From assembly GCA_018398805.1 (NCBI GenBank), contig JAGFBZ010000289.1:3365001-3429000 (forward strand): DNA of 64,000 nucleotides, given 5' to 3'. This DNA comes from Hirundichthys speculiger (Eukaryota > Chordata > Actinopteri > Beloniformes > Exocoetidae). Below the pieces are notes generated by a model. That model was not told where the DNA came from. It ran no database searches and was given only the letters and a program-made list of their open reading frames with translations. Shown here in pieces: positions 1 to 14,360 of this stretch (its first letter is position 1; the number at the start of each line of letters is the position of its first letter). The position numbers were made by a program, and so were the translations under genes.

Positions 1-1330
1 GGAAATCGATGTGAACAGACTGGGACACATACTTCTTCTGATGTGGCTCCTGAGTTTTTTACTGCTCTGTTTAACATAAGGACTGTGCCAGTAAAAACAT
101 CCTAATCATCTCTAATCTGCTCAGTTTAATAATTTGCCTTTCATCTCCCTGCGGCTGATTGGATTGTATGCAATTTAACTGGTGTCACAACTATGGTGAC
201 TCATCAGTGCGCCAAATAAAACCTTGCCTCTTCTGCTTTGTCTTCATTCTCACCACATTTGCAGTCTACAGCACTGATCTTTTCCTCTCACTCGCCAAGG
301 TTCCAGAGTGAAAAAATAAACCTTTATAAACATGATTTAGCTTTCTATAGTGATAATTCTGTAATAAAGTAGAAGGTCTCTGACAAAAGCCTGTCACATG
401 GCTTCTCTTCTCTTGTATTTTCTGTTTTTTCTCCAGTTTACCTCAGTGCAGTGCTTCAGGAACATAATGCAGCTGATACAAACTTTGTCAAGCTTCAACT
501 GGCACATCAGCATCTTTCTGGCCAAAGAGTGGATGTGTGACATAGCTTTGACTCAAACTGGCATCACGTAAACACCATTTCTCCACGTGTTTGCTCAGAG
601 AAATTGATTCATATTTGAATATAAGAAGAAAGCAGTTCACAAAACATTGCGCACAGTTGCAAAAGCTGTTATTATTTCTGCTGCTATGAGTCACCTACAG
701 GTTAGCATCTGCTTCAGGACAGTTGAGAAATTTTCAAAAGCACACACATCGGTCGTCAGAGGCAGAATCTTGTCAAAAGGCCTCTTACAAGGAGTGTAAG
801 TGTGTGGGCTGTACTTCAAAATTATGACTCACTGTAGGGCGGTGTGGAGTGGGCTAACATGTCTCAGAGACAGCGTCACTGAGCTGTTTTCATTTCATTT
901 TGTTTTTTATTTGTTGTAAAGACACAAAACAAAAAAAAACTAAATACATTTTCAGTTAAAAAAAGAAAAAAAAATCAAGGACGGTCATGATAAAGTGTAT
1001 TTGCCCTTAAATGATGTCTCTTCTGTTATGCGTTGTTTCTTTCCTGTCAGTTCACAGCAGAGATCTTGACAAATGGGGGAAGTCACAAAAGACGTAATTA
1101 ACTTTAATGACATCTTATTTCTATCCAAGTGTTCCAGTTATCCGTGACAATGTGGCATCGATCCTGCGTGAACAATACCTGAGACTGATGGGCTTCAGCC
1201 AGAAACGATGATTTATGCATCTTGTTTTTCCAAACAGCCATTCATGATAAAATTCACTCTGTGCCCACAGACTGCATTGGGTTTTAGACCAGGGGGTACT
1301 CAGTGACATCTGTGTGTTTGTTTTTCTCAG
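1..1330 (+). other. Presumed upstream intron of ptprn, no exon found
   Basis: No coding exon matching the expected N-terminal ptprn segment was found. The stretch is ordinary intronic sequence with an A-rich run near 930-975. It is assigned to ptprn only because the first recognised exon at 1331 begins in the middle of the protein. Confidence 0.5.
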
Positions 1331-4300
1331 ATGGGCTGTTTGGTCAGTGTCGAAGCTCCAAACAGAACCAGGTTCAGTACCAGGTAACAGTTCCTGTGCT
1401 GAAGAGGATGCAGGACGTCCTGAAACAGCTTATGCTACAAGGTACAGTAGGACATGCAAAACATGAATGGCTCCCACTGATTCATTCACAGAGCTGAAAC
1501 AGCTGGAGTGAATGACACAATAGATTTAGTTGGCTCTTATATCACATAAAGTCAAGTTTATTCATATTTAAATAAGTAATGGGAGATATCTATACATGAT
1601 GAGAGCACTAAATCATAATCCTCATGACACACATATAAGAAACTCTGTCTGCCCTCATCCCTCACACACAGGACTGTCATGGCAGGATGACATCACCCAA
1701 TATATTTTGTCAAAGGAGCTCAAGAGAGTCCCCCATACCACCCTTCCGTCAAAACCGAACTCTTCATCATCCTCTCCTCATTCACCACAGTAAGCACTTT
1801 AACAGTGACACTTAATGACCAATGTGTATTTGTTTAAAAAAAAAAAAAAAAAAATCACACAAAACTGACCTGTGTTTCTCTCCTGGCTCCAGGTCCAAAC
1901 AGCACGCCCCTCACCACAGTTCCAAGATGGCGTCAACTCCTCCTGGTGGCAAATACATGGATTACATGCTTGTTGAGCCTCCTCAGTCCCCAATGCACAT
2001 GCAAACTGCAGCCATGGACCCATACTCATACCACCAGGTACACAAACATACACACACAGTGTGTGACTGCACACAAGCTGAGGAAAGTTATTTGCAAGGA
2101 TATTTGCTTTAGTTCACAAAATACATGTTCTAGTTTACAGGTTCTGTAAATCACAATTTACAGCAAATTAAATTAACTATTCTCAGACTGTACATAATAG
2201 TGCTGTATTTCTGCCCATCACAGCACAGGTATCCAGATGAAGTCGAGAGATCTCTTATGGGTGCGGGAGTGGGCTATGTCCACCCCTCTTCAAGGTCCCA
2301 GGCCAATCAGAGAGAGCGAGACCGCAACAGGCAGCTGCTCCAGGAAGCTCTGTCTCTCTACCAGCCCTCCTATCGCCACAGAGGGCCTGCTTCCATGGCC
2401 CCTGCAGGTAAAGAGCTTACTTCGGTGGACAATTAAAAAAAGTTAACATGTTTGAATGTTTGAGAGACTTTTAAAGATGTAACTCTTATCAAGATATTAT
2501 GAGTAAGTCCATAAAAAAGAATATTAAATTCAGCACTCTATCGTATATATTAGACAAATTAAACATTTTTCATCCACCTAAGTACCTAAACTACTGTTTT
2601 TGACCAGGTCTACCTTATTATGAAGACTTTGAGTTAGAGATACCAGTGGACTATGAGGAAGACTACACCCTAGAGGAGAGACTTGGTACTGCAGGCAGGC
2701 AACCGGCTTTGCAGAACAAGAAAACTTCTCAAGACTTCAATACCTTGTCTGGAAACAATGGTGAGGAAAAAGGATCTAAGCATTCTTGCACTTGATCTTT
2801 AAAGTGCCTTTTGAAGAAATACTATTAAGATATAGGAAAATGTCAGTGTTTGCGCTATATGGATGGTTTTAATGCATTGCCTGTCTGTGTTAGATGGCTT
2901 ACTCCAGAGGATGTCAGGAGTCTTGCAGAGGTACAACATTGATCCTAGGAACCTCAGTCAGGAGCAACTATTCAAACTGGCTCTCATACTGCAGCTTCTG
3001 CAAGGCCAGGACAAAACAGGTACAACATTTCGTACAGATCTGAATGACTAGTGAAATCTTAATATCTATGACTCAAGGAGCTAGGGAAACCGTATTTTTG
3101 CTAAAACTAAACTGTGCTCTCTTGGCATGTTTGCAACTGTGGTTTGTCCATCTCAACAAAGATCCAGTTGAAAAAGACCTGATCACTCTCAAAGAGGTTA
3201 GTCGGTCCCTATTTTTATAGTACACGCAGCAATCCATTGGTAGTCGGAAGTCAGACTTTTGGAGTTCCAAGTTGGACGTTTTAACTGGAAATGACACTGA
3301 AGTCAGAATTCCAGCTTGGAATTCAAAGAAAGGCGGAAAAACCTCACCTATGTTGAGTTCGGAGCCCAACGTGGCTGCTACTCACATCAGCAAAGTAAAA
3401 ATTCTATTTCTTACGCTTTTTATAAATGGATGTTTGGCAGTGCTGTGTGCAGCATTGCTATCAATGAGTATTGCAAACAATTACTACCAGCAGCGATGGC
3501 TAGATTGATGTTTGGAAAAGTTTATAATTTTGCAGCTGAAACAACGTCAACACAGGCGTGCCATTATTCCGACTTCCGAGACAAATGGAACGCACCCTTA
3601 GCAGCAGTTACAATGTGTAATCCCGCAATCTTAACCCGAAAGGCCTCCTGTAATCCCTCTTAGATGCAGCTGCTAAAAAAAGAAAGTGTGTCCAAACCAG
3701 AGAAGCCAGCTCCCGTTCCTGGTCCCCCCGATGCTCCCCCTGCACCCTCCTTCCCCTCTGTCCAAGCCACACCTCCCCCAAAGAGTCCCAGCCTCCCCCC
3801 CGCCACCTCCAAGGCCCCGCAGGCCACTCCTCCTGAAGCTGGACATGGCTTTAAGGAGCCACTTGTCGAGGGTACAGGAGCCAAGGAGGAGTATGGGTAT
3901 ATCGTTACCAACCAGAGGTGTGCACTTCTGCTTATCACAAATGAAGCCAAAAATATTAAACTCTGTCATTAGCCATGTTAATTATAAGGAAAGAGCAAAC
4001 AGACTGGATAATTATTAAACATGGCATTTACAAGAAGGATGAGTTGTTTTCTTTTTCCTTTGCAGTCCTCTTGGTCTTTATGATGGAGTGAAGCTGTTGG
4101 AGCTACTGGCTGATAAAATACACCTGACAATCAGCAGCTTCATACACATCAGGTAACACTGCAGTAACGCCTGTGCCAGTGTGACGTCGTGTTTTACAGT
4201 TTTTGAAGCTGCCTACACGTGTGCCCCTGTTTCTATGTGTCACTAGCGTGGTCGGTCCCGCGCTGACTTTCCGCATTCGGCAGAATGAGCACAACATGAC

Positions 4301-7300
4301 GGCTGCGGAGGTGGCTGCCAAAGCCGGTGAGATGCGCGCATTTACACCTAGACTGCAGCCCACACACACACACGGGGCTAATAAAACGTTTGTGTACGTG
4401 TTTATTTCACCTTTACAGTATCGGAGAAGAACTTCCTCGAGTCTGAGACTGGCCTACAAATTGTACAGACGGGCGTGGGAGAGGTACGTCATGCGCACAT
4501 GTCTGCAGCTTCTTCTACCTGTTATTCATTAGTTGTCAAGGCAACAGATGCATAATCATTTATGTTTATTCATTACCACCCCAGCTGTAATCTAATCACA
4601 AATGTGGCTCAGTTTGACACATTATCAGCTCTGCTAGTGTCAGATAGCAGTTTCACACCGAGGACACCACCAGCTTTTTCTTGCCTTTATTGCCAGGATC
4701 TGCTTCTACATCTGTGGCTGTCTTTAGCCGTATTTAGTGATCAGTGCCGTGAAAATCATTCATATACATGCACACAGCAAGTCTGTGCAGAGGAAGCCCT
4801 GTTCAAATTAAAGAACTGGTTCTAATCCCGCGTGCTTTTGAATGCAGAGTGTGTATGTGACGTTGCTTAATGGGAATATTTTTATGTTTAGTCTTATTAG
4901 TTCATCTTGCACACATGAACTAATCCTCGAGAGAAGCGATGCGTTTATATCACCGACATGACTTGTTTTCCATCCACCTCGACTCTTTATGCGATTATCC
5001 TACGAGCCACTCATGTTTTCTGTGTGAGTGCGTGTGCTTCTGTAGCCAGAACTAATAAGCCAGGTGACACTTTGCAGCAGCCAGTATCTCACTTGTTGCC
5101 ATGGCATTTCAGCTCCTCCAACACCTGCCCCCCCACCCCCCACCCTCACCTGTGGCTCCCCAATCCAAGCTGCTATGGCAACTATCACACACGTGTCACT
5201 GACCTCATTACTCACTGTTGGCACAAACAAACTTCCTGCATTCTTCACACTGTGCTTCATGGATTCACAACAACATGCCTTCTTAAAAAGAATATTAGGA
5301 TAATGTACATATGCTGATTAACTTCTGGGCTAAAGGTGATCTTATATAAGATTTAGATTAAAAAAAAAAATAGATCTTTTTTTTTTTCCCCCTTTGGTGA
5401 CAAATGCTGCTTTTGCATTCAGATAGATTCAAATCCAGTTCAGCAGCATACTTACATTCTGCAGGTGACTTTCTTTGAGCCGCTTCAGTTGTTTCCTCAA
5501 TTTTTCTTGTGTGAGAATAAAAACAGGACGGTAAAACCATAATGGTGGTTTCTGTTGAAGTGAGTAGCGCAGTAAAAGTAGTTGCCAGAAGTGTGTAGCA
5601 TGACCCTAGGAGGCAGCACTGATCTGTGGCTTGTTCTCTCTGATGGTCAGTTGATCTTTACGGGGCCTTCAGCTGTCTCTTTAATGGATCAATGAGGCAC
5701 AGCACCTTGACTTTTCAGACCTCTGTTTGTAAAACTCAGGCTCAACTGCTCATTGAGCACACACAGCTGTCTCATGGTGTTACCCAGAATGAAATCCGTC
5801 ATTTAGATCAAATGAGTGACCTTTGAATCAGAGCCGTGGGGGCACATCCACTGGAGCAGCTCAGCTTTTGTTGTCTACTGAGCTGCATTTTGAGAAACAG
5901 AGACGACACTCTTATTGGTAATGATATATTTTATTAGTAGCCAGTAGCCTCTCACTCACCACTGTTTATTTATTTATTTATTTTTTTCTTAGAGAACAGA
6001 TGCACGGGGCCATCCTCAGCTAAGCAGGGTTTCCCAAGGGCTCCAGTGGGACCGTCATCACCTCTTGTTTCCATGGCAGTGGTAGGAGGCGTGCTGGTAT
6101 TGGCCATGGCCGTGGCTTGTTTCAGGCACTATGCTCAGCATGTAGCAAATGGCAAACTTGGCTTGGGGCCAGAGGGAGGAGCAGAAACACACTTTGACTA
6201 CCAGGTAAGGCAACAAGCAGAACTTAGGAAAGACATTTAAAATGGGTTGGAGGCATTTAAAGAGTAAAAGAATCCAATTATAGATTCAGATTTGGTATAA
6301 TGGACTGATACCTTTTACTGGATCCTAAATTAGTGAATTCCCGTGCATAGATATTGGTATGAAAACATGCCTCCTACTCTGGGTTGGGTAGACAACTGTG
6401 TCCAGGTAATTAATGTTATGATACAGTAATAACAAAATTAATGCTTTTTTTTTTTTTCTTCATTCAGGAACTATGTCGGCAGCACATGGCTTCTAAATCC
6501 TCCCTGTGCCGTCAGGACTGTGTGGGAGGGGTGAGCAGCGGCATGGCGGGGTCTGCCGTAGCAACCGGTGCTGGTGGACGGAGGGGTACGGACACGTCCC
6601 GCGTCAGCAGCGTCTCCTCTCAGTTCAGTGATGGTCCACAGCATAGCCCGTCCTCCACCCACAGCTCCACCCCGTCCTGGAGCGAAGAGCCAGCCCAGTC
6701 TAACATGGATATCTCTACTGGTCACATGATACTGGTGAGTGAGGACACAATCAAAGCGCAGGGTAAATAATCCCCGCGGGGCAGATGTTTACTTCTCACG
6801 TGCTGCCTCTCCCGCAGGCGTATATGGAGGACCACCTGCGCAACAAGGATCGGCTGCAGAAGGAGTGGGAGGCGTTGTGCTCCTACCAGGCTGAGCCCTG
6901 CTCAGTTGCCGTAGCTCAAAGCCCAACTAACATGGAGAAAAACAGACACGCCGAAGCTCTCCCCTGTTAGTTTTTTAGCATTTCTGTCCTTGTTTGTTTT
7001 GCTAGACTTGAAATGCATAATGAGTAAAAAAAAAAAAAAAAAAAAAATTTAGCATTATTTTCTTCTCCCGCAAACTAAATCTAAGTGTTGTTGTTTATTA
7101 CATTATTTATTTCGTTAACTTTCAGCTACCTTTATGGTAAATGTGCTTTTTTTTTTTTTTCTAGATGATCATTCTCGAGTGAAGCTGAAGGCTGAAGTGA
7201 ACCCCAATAAACAAGATTACATCAACGCCAGTTTCATTGTAAGAAATCCTGACACTTCAGTGGAGTTCCTGAATGTCACACTATTTATGTTTTAACACTT

Positions 7301-10198
7301 TAACGCTTGCTTAGTTCTGCTCTTATCTGATATTACATTTTAAAATAAAGAGGCATTCTTGAATTACTTTAATGTCATTTTTCAGGTCAGTCTTATCCTC
7401 ATTTCATTGCACAGAGAAAAACGCAGAGAAAGCAAACTTTTATGATCTTTCTAAGCTGTATTTAATTCGGCATCATAAATCACATCAGAACAGTGAACTT
7501 ATGTGACTCTTCCCCCCCCTCCATCTGCAGTTTGATCATGACCCTCGCCAACCAGCTTATATTGCCACACAGGGACCTTTGCCCCACACTGTCGCCGATT
7601 TCTGGCAGGTCAGTTAAATCTTTTTTTTGTTTCATTTTAATTTTTACTTTACCTTCCTTCGCTGAATTTACTTTATACAACAGTTTCCGAAAAAAATAGA
7701 AAAAAAAATCTGGACATTGTGTTGTTTGCACAGAATAAAAGCGAATGGCACAGTTTGCTGATCTTAAATGAGTCGCCCTAAAGTGTGTGTTTGTGTCTGC
7801 ATTCATGCGTTTGTGCTTCTCCAACCTCTAGATGGTGTGGGAGAACGGCTGCACGGTGATTGTGATGATGACCGCTCTTGTGGAGGACGGAGAGAAGCAG
7901 TGTGAGCGATACTGGCCTGATGAGGGATCGTCACTCTACCACATCTATGAGGTCCAATTCCTGCTTTAACCCTTTGGGAGATGATATTTTACAGCCAAAA
8001 GAAATATGAGCAGAAGAGGAATTGCATGTAGATGTCAATATTTTGTAAAATGCATTACATTTCTTGAATATACGGACTTCATTTTATCTCTAAATTATTG
8101 ATAGAGCCGTCACGTTACGGCGATGACTCACTGTTAAAATGTTTTGCGAAACAGTACTAGTTTAACCCTCTTCTCTCCTCATCCCGTCTGTTTTGGCCTC
8201 TATCAGGTGAACCTGGTGTCGGAGCACATCTGGTGTAAGGACTTCCTGGTGCGCAGCTTCTACGTGAAGAACGTCCAGACACAGGAGACGAGAACCTTGA
8301 CACAGTTTCATCTGCTGAGCTGGCCAGGGGACGGCATCCCCACCTCCACCAGACCACTCCTCGACTTCCGCAGGTAAAGAAGCTGCGCAATGTGTGACTG
8401 TCCCCACATGTACAGGCGCCACAAGATTCAACACAAACATAGGATGCAGCGTGTGACACGTTGATTCCCTCTGATGACCTTCATCGCATCCATCTCACCT
8501 CTTTGTTTTCCATCTTTCCTGTCGTATAGCACGTCCTTCCATCATCTTGGCTCCCTCTCCCTCTCTCCCAGTGTGCAGGTTGATAGGTCTGTATTTTAAC
8601 ATCTCCCAGTGTCATTTTTGTGGTTTGCAGCTAGTACTCTGGCTCCAGTTGCATAGTCACAAAAATGAGCATTGGCAGGTGTGACTGGCTGCTGCAAGAG
8701 GGACAGTGAATCTGTGGCTTCCTCTCCACATGTTCTATCCTCACCGTTCTCCACACCACTTAAAGCTGTTTCTGCTCATCCTGTCCTGTCACAGTGTCGC
8801 TCACTGCTATTCTAGTTGCCTCGATCTGTTCTTGACATTCCCACATTCCCATTCCTTATACTTTCTCGTTTTTCTTTCTCATATTTTTTTTTAAATTCAA
8901 CTAGTTTGTACTAGTTCAAGTTTGTAATTATTATTTCATAAATAAAGAAGTTGTTTCTGTCCTTTGTTCTCCTTTCTTTCTTTGTTGTCCCTTTTTCCTG
9001 CCTTTCAGGAAGGTGAATAAATGTTACAGAGGTCGATCCTGCCCAATTATCGTTCACTGCAGGTAAAATTACGTCCAGGCATTCTCCTTGAAGAGCGAGC
9101 TGAAGTAAAACACTCTTGAAGATCGTGCATGTTTTGACTGTTTTCTCCTTCATCTCTGTCATCCCTGCAGTGATGGCACAAGCAGAGCTGGCTCGTACAT
9201 TCTCATTGATATGGTGCTGAACCGCATGGCCAAGGGTGAGCCGTTCCACCCACACACACATCAAATCAAGTCAAATCAAACTTTATTTCTAGAGCGCTTT
9301 TAATACCCTCAGGCAAAATAAAATAAAATAAAATAAAATAAAATAAAATAAAATAAAATAAATAAAATAAAATAAAATAAATAAAATTAAAATTAAAATA
9401 AAATTAAATTAAATTAAATTAAATTAAAATAAAATAAAAACATGCACTCACTCTCTCTCTCTCTCTGTCAGTAGCTAAGTATTCCCACTCGGAGCCCACC
9501 AATGATCTAAGATGTATGACATGGTTTTGGGGTAAATAACAAGTCGTGCTCAAGTTAAATAACCTGTTGAGGACAGCAGAGGGAGCTATTTTCACTGTGT
9601 TCTTAAACATCTGGTTGATTTATTATTTTACATTTAGGGCATTTGTGTTATATAAGTTACATAAGTAATATATGTGATGTTCAAATACATGATTCTACAG
9701 TTCTGTGGTATTTCTTTATTCACAAGTATAAAAGTTGTCTACATTTTTTTTAATGTTTTGATCACGCAGCAAAGGAAAACCATTAAAAACTGCTCATTAA
9801 AAATGAATTTAAAGACTCTGAAGAAACTTTATTCACTTTACTAGAATTGAGTCAATAAATGCTAAGACCCAATTAGCAACAGCGATCCTGTTACTGCTCT
9901 TGTTGTCATTAGGAGTAAAGGAAATCGATATTGCAGCCACATTGGAGCACATCAGAGACCAGAGACCCGGCCTGGTTCGCACCAAGGTATCAACTATCTG
10001 TGTATGCGTGCGTGTGTGTTTGTAAGTGCAGTATTTTGAAGCATTCGGCTGTTTCTTCCAGCCCAAGTCCACTGTAACTCAAATCCCTCGCTCTTCCCCG
10101 TCTCCCGTTTGTTTTCTCCTGCTCAGGACCAGTTTGAGTTCGCTCTGACAGCAGTCGCTGAGGAGGTGAATGCCATCTTGAAAGCCCTGCCACAGTGA
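1331..10198 (+). CDS. ptprn: Receptor-type tyrosine phosphatase-like N (IA-2), 5'-incomplete
   Basis: A transmembrane pseudophosphatase of dense-core secretory vesicles. Exons read: 1331-1441, 1672-1789, 1893-2037, 2224-2407, 2608-2760, 2894-3019, 3162-3196 (weak acceptor), 3664-3917, 4066-4152, 4247-4326, 4419-4483, 5995-6204, 6468-6734, 6818-6965, 7165-7238, 7531-7608, 7832-7951, 8207-8373, 9009-9062, 9171-9235, 9913-9986, 10127-10198. Phases agree at every junction, giving about 895 codons. The luminal part begins at DGLFGQC; the signal-peptide exons were not found and probably lie upstream of the window. The mature ectodomain includes [10 protein letters not shown] and [14 protein letters not shown]. 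One membrane helix is in 5995-6204 ([18 protein letters not shown]). The cytoplasmic PTP domain follows, with [20 protein letters not shown], a WPD-loop variant SWPGDGIP, the P-loop [12 protein letters not shown], and the C-terminus NAILKALPQ. The P-loop Asp and the altered WPD loop fit a catalytically inactive enzyme. ptprn is preferred over ptprn2 because of the adjacent dnajb2; which teleost paralogue this is remains unsettled. Confidence 0.93.
3200..3655. repeat. Probable non-autonomous DNA transposon in a ptprn intron
   Basis: A short inverted pair flanks this stretch: GTCGGAAGTC near 3242 and GACTTCCGA near 3580. It lies between two ptprn exons and its reading frames match no known protein. 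The family is not identified and the ends are approximate. Confidence 0.35.
9264..9440. repeat. (AAAAT)n microsatellite with a short dispersed-repeat tail
   Basis: A short stretch resembling the tail of a fish dispersed repeat (AACTTTATTTCTAGAGCGCT) runs directly into a long AAAAT/AAATT array within a ptprn intron. This is the usual arrangement for an A-rich retroposon tail expanded into a microsatellite. Confidence 0.65.
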
Positions 10199-11176
10199 GA
10201 TGCAGCAGCTGAGAGGCACTGACGGCACATTCAGGCACACGTACTTCACGCACGTACATCCAATGCTGTTAGAAGTTTTTGCTCAACTGCATTTGGAGCT
10301 GCTTTCCATCCTGCTATGATTTTTTTTTTTTTTTTTTTTTTGCCATGTACACATTCTCTGGGGTTTTCAACCTTTTTGGAGCTTACTTTTATGGAAAGGG
10401 CATTGAATGTTCTTGGCAGGATGCAGATAGGAAGAGGATCACATTTCTTTATCTTTTCTCTCTGAAATTTCTACCTAATCACACAACAATGCAGCCTTCA
10501 GATTTAAAATTAACTAAAAACCTTTGTGCCTGTGTAAATCCAAATGAAATTTTGACACCGTGAACAAAATACCTGTGTGCGATCCCAGTCAGATGGGGGA
10601 AAGCATACCTCCATATGACTGTAGTGGCCTAATATTGATCTTAATGCCATCAGATTTTTTTTTTACTTTTTATTGGATACAATTACCTCAAATTATTGAT
10701 CAACACCTATAGCTGGTTTGTTTTTGATGTGCTGGTGAATGTGACATTCAGATCAACGTTAAAACAACTGAACTAACCAAATACCTATGGCATCTGTCTT
10801 ACTTTAACAAGGTAAGATTTATTTTGGTTTTAACTCTCTGGTTGTAGTGTTTTGTGTCCAACAGAAGACTGTGTACTGCTGTCAAGTGTGTTGATTTTTG
10901 GCGAGTTTTTGTTGGCGAGGCTCGTCTTTTGCCTTGCACATTCAGTGTTTGCTTCAAGCACTGCTTTTGGGTAACAGATGCTTTACAGTGTCCATAAAGT
11001 GCACATCATCTCATTTCTATTTCTGCACATGAAGTAGCTTCGTTCGCATTCTTTTACTGTCTTACTTGATGTGCAACCTTGTGATTAATGTATATATTTC
11101 ATCCTGATGATTGTGTTTATTTCATGTAGCAGACAGATGGAAAATATCTATAAAAATGTATTTTTGACTTGACATA

Positions 11177-11182
11177 AATAAA
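11177..11182 (+). promoter_or_regulatory. Likely poly(A) signal of ptprn
   Basis: AATAAA lies 979 bp after the ptprn stop codon in AT-rich sequence. It implies a 3' UTR of about 1 kb. Confidence 0.5.
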
Positions 11183-11199
11183 TTTGTGATGTGATGCAA

Positions 11200-14100
11200 T
11201 GGAAAACAGGCAAATTTTCTGTTTTTTTTTTTTTACTTTTTTCTGTTATATACAAATATAATACTCAACAATGGATCAAGCATAACCGAGATGATTCTAT
11301 GATTTTCTTCTTTGTAACATTGATCCTTAACTTTCTTCTTGTAATGATTAATTACCACCATACTGAGAGAATTCAGCAGGAAAATCTTTATTTTCTCTGC
11401 ATATCTGTTTCATATGATTTTTCTTTTTATATATATATATATTAAGCAGAAAATGCTTCTCTGCTACTTGGATGATTTCTTACCCTATGTGCAAAAACTA
11501 CATAACAAGCGCCCATTTTCCAGAACAAAATTTGCTGAAATCATCATTTTTTTTTTTTTTAATGCAAAGACAATTAGAGCTCTTTCCTTTGCTTTCCAAA
11601 AATATAAAGCTTCCAGTTTTTTGCTCCATAGTGAGCTACATACACACTGTCACACACATTCACAGTAAAACATGTTTGTTTTTTTGGGAGGGTTTTTTTT
11701 TCTGTCAATGCAGGTAGAAGATATGTTGGGCGCAGAGAGAAAGTGCATAGCAGGGAACTGATCTTTGACCTGTAAAAGAAAATGTTACACGTTATCACAT
11801 TTGTTAGAAGTGATTATTTAATGAGATCTGTGTGGCTTTGTGAAGGAGAAGCAACGCTCAGTGTTTGGGATGCCTTACATTCACACCGGTTCTTTACCTC
11901 TGGGCGGGGCTTGGGGGAAATGGAGCAGCACGAGCCAATCAGGTTAGCTTGTGAAAGCCTCGAAGTCCGAGTCTGAAACAGGAGGTAGGAAGTATAAGAC
12001 AACAGTCCAACTTGTGCTCCTTCTTTACATGTATGTCCACAACATTTCTAATGCAAATAGGAAAACGGTTATAGTTGACTGAGGTGAAAAGACCTCTGAA
12101 AGGAAAAATAAAAAGAAAGTTTATTATCTGTGGGATAAACCTGCACTCTGTTGTTTATTAAAACATGCCGATTGCTAAAACAGTCATCTTTTTATAACGG
12201 TCTGATTTGGATATACAGATCTCAGTTTCAATAATAGAACAGACATAAGATGTTACTGCCATATTGTGAAAAAGAATAACCCCAACTCCTCTTTTGGCTC
12301 AATCTTTTATTGGATATTTCCTGTTTAACAGTCTGAAAAGAACATTGACACTTGGCAGTACAACATTTAATACAAATACCACAAGCTGATAAATATTTGT
12401 TAAAGAATCCGTCCGCCTCCTTCACTCTCATTCCATCGCTACAAAAGTAAATGAGAAGGAGGAATGAAGAATAACTTGGGAGTCAAAAGAGTCCCTTTTG
12501 CTTGAATTTGCCATGTGTACTTCATTTGAGCCAGTTATGATAGTTATAAGTTCAAGTGAAAGCACTTATGCAATGTATTAAAAAAAAAAACACTCGTAAC
12601 TAATATGTGTCAGTATAAATGATAACCAAATAACAAACTTAGGATGAGCAGCACAAAAACAAGCCAGGGCAACAAAAACCATTAAGACAAGCATGTCGAT
12701 CTCAGAAAGCAAAAGTGATCATGTTTAAAAACATTACTACATGTTACCGGTTGTATTTATTTCAAACACTTCCATATTTTGGCACCAAAAAGAATGTATT
12801 TTAATTCTATCTTTAGTCTCACAGATTCAGAAATTAATACTTTTAAAATAGCTTTTAGTGTTTCACTAATAAGACTACTTTAACCTCGTTGAACAGTGGA
12901 AACATCATACCAGAGCACCATTGGCCGAGTCCTTTATCACACCAAAACACACACACACACACACACGTTCATTGTTCACACAAAACCCCCAACCCCCAAC
13001 TTAAAGTCAGTAAATTGTAGAAATATGAGAATTTAAAATATAATCTTTGTATCATTGTTTTTACATTCTCTCATTGTCATATATTAGTCACAGTCATTTT
13101 GCGTTCAAGGCTACTGAAGCCACTTATTGGGATTTAATGTTTTTGTCAGAGCCACTCCAACAAATGTAAAAATTAAAAATGCATCTACTGCAGCTTTTCT
13201 ACCCAGATGTTTCTACTGATCCAAAGGAAATGAAACTAAAGCTGTCTGGTTGATGAAGCTACATTTTTGATGGCCCCACGACTATCAGTAATAAATAGTA
13301 TCATTTCAACTTGATTCTTACTCTAAAACACTATCAGGTAATATAAGGATAGCAGATGATCCAAAACTCCCAAAACAAACTTGATTTAAGCTGAAACTAG
13401 CTTGCCATCAAACTTGATTAAGTGTTTTCCCGGAAAACTAAAATGTGAATTCTGACCAAAACAGCTTGTGCTATTTTAGTAAAAGTGCACTGAGACTTGA
13501 TGTACTTCGCTCCTCAAAACTGTAACTCGACAAAAAACTAGTTACAGTATGAACATTTCTCACTGGGAAGCCTCAGTGTTTCCATAAGGCATTTTATATT
13601 TGTAAATTGTGTGTGTGCCTCATGTAGCTACTTTTTACAATACATATGCAATATTGCCACAGAAACTTCTGTGGCCTACTGTGATCTTTCATTTACATTC
13701 TCTGAGTCTGAATGAGAAAATTCTATGGCAGCGTCTCAACTGACCCCAATTTAACCAAACAAAAAGAGCCACCAACACACACTCACATTCACACACACAC
13801 ACACACACATTTCACTGATGTAATGCATTCTCACGCTCCCTTAACTAACTGTAATCTTTATGACTAACACGCTAACACCAGCCCGCTACCTTACCCTGAC
13901 CTAATTCGAACCTTCATATTGAAACCAAGTCACAGCCCTTTCAAGCTTTGTTTTATTGGCACCTTACACTCACATTCCAGCAATGTCCTCCAGGGCTTTA
14001 ATACTCAAATTGGTCCTCACTTCAGACCCTATCTTTCCTGTCTTGTCAATGTATTCCTCTTTATAGACTCAGGAAATCTTTGGCACATTTACTTACATTC

Positions 14101-14360
14101 TGTAAATCTCTGCATTGCTCCCGATCCGTGAAATAAAACAATCTCAAAATGTTTAGAGTAGATTATGTGGGAATACTTCGATGTGCCATCAAAATCAACC
14201 TCCATCAAGAAAGTCAAGGGGGTGTTACGACACCATCAGGGTCTTAAGGCACAGCCTCAAATAAAGAAATAAGCAATTACTGAAGTCTGACAGGTGGCTC
14301 ACACTGAGATAAGTGCAAGTATCAAAAAGGCAACCCAAATTTATATACACTCACACTGCC
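11200..14360. other. Region between ptprn and dnajb2, no coding gene seen
   Basis: ptprn and dnajb2 converge here. No exon was recognised. The stretch contains (CA)n runs near 12949-12966 and 13794-13808. Part is probably dnajb2 3' UTR: a minus-strand AATAAA is present at 12303-12310, about 2 kb past the stop, but where dnajb2 transcripts end cannot be fixed from sequence. Confidence 0.5.

Noticed and set aside
3664..3972. Proline-rich frame starting with ATG at 3664 as a separate gene
   Set aside because: It begins right after an AG acceptor, joins in phase with neighbouring ptprn exons, and ends in the conserved YGYIVTNQ.
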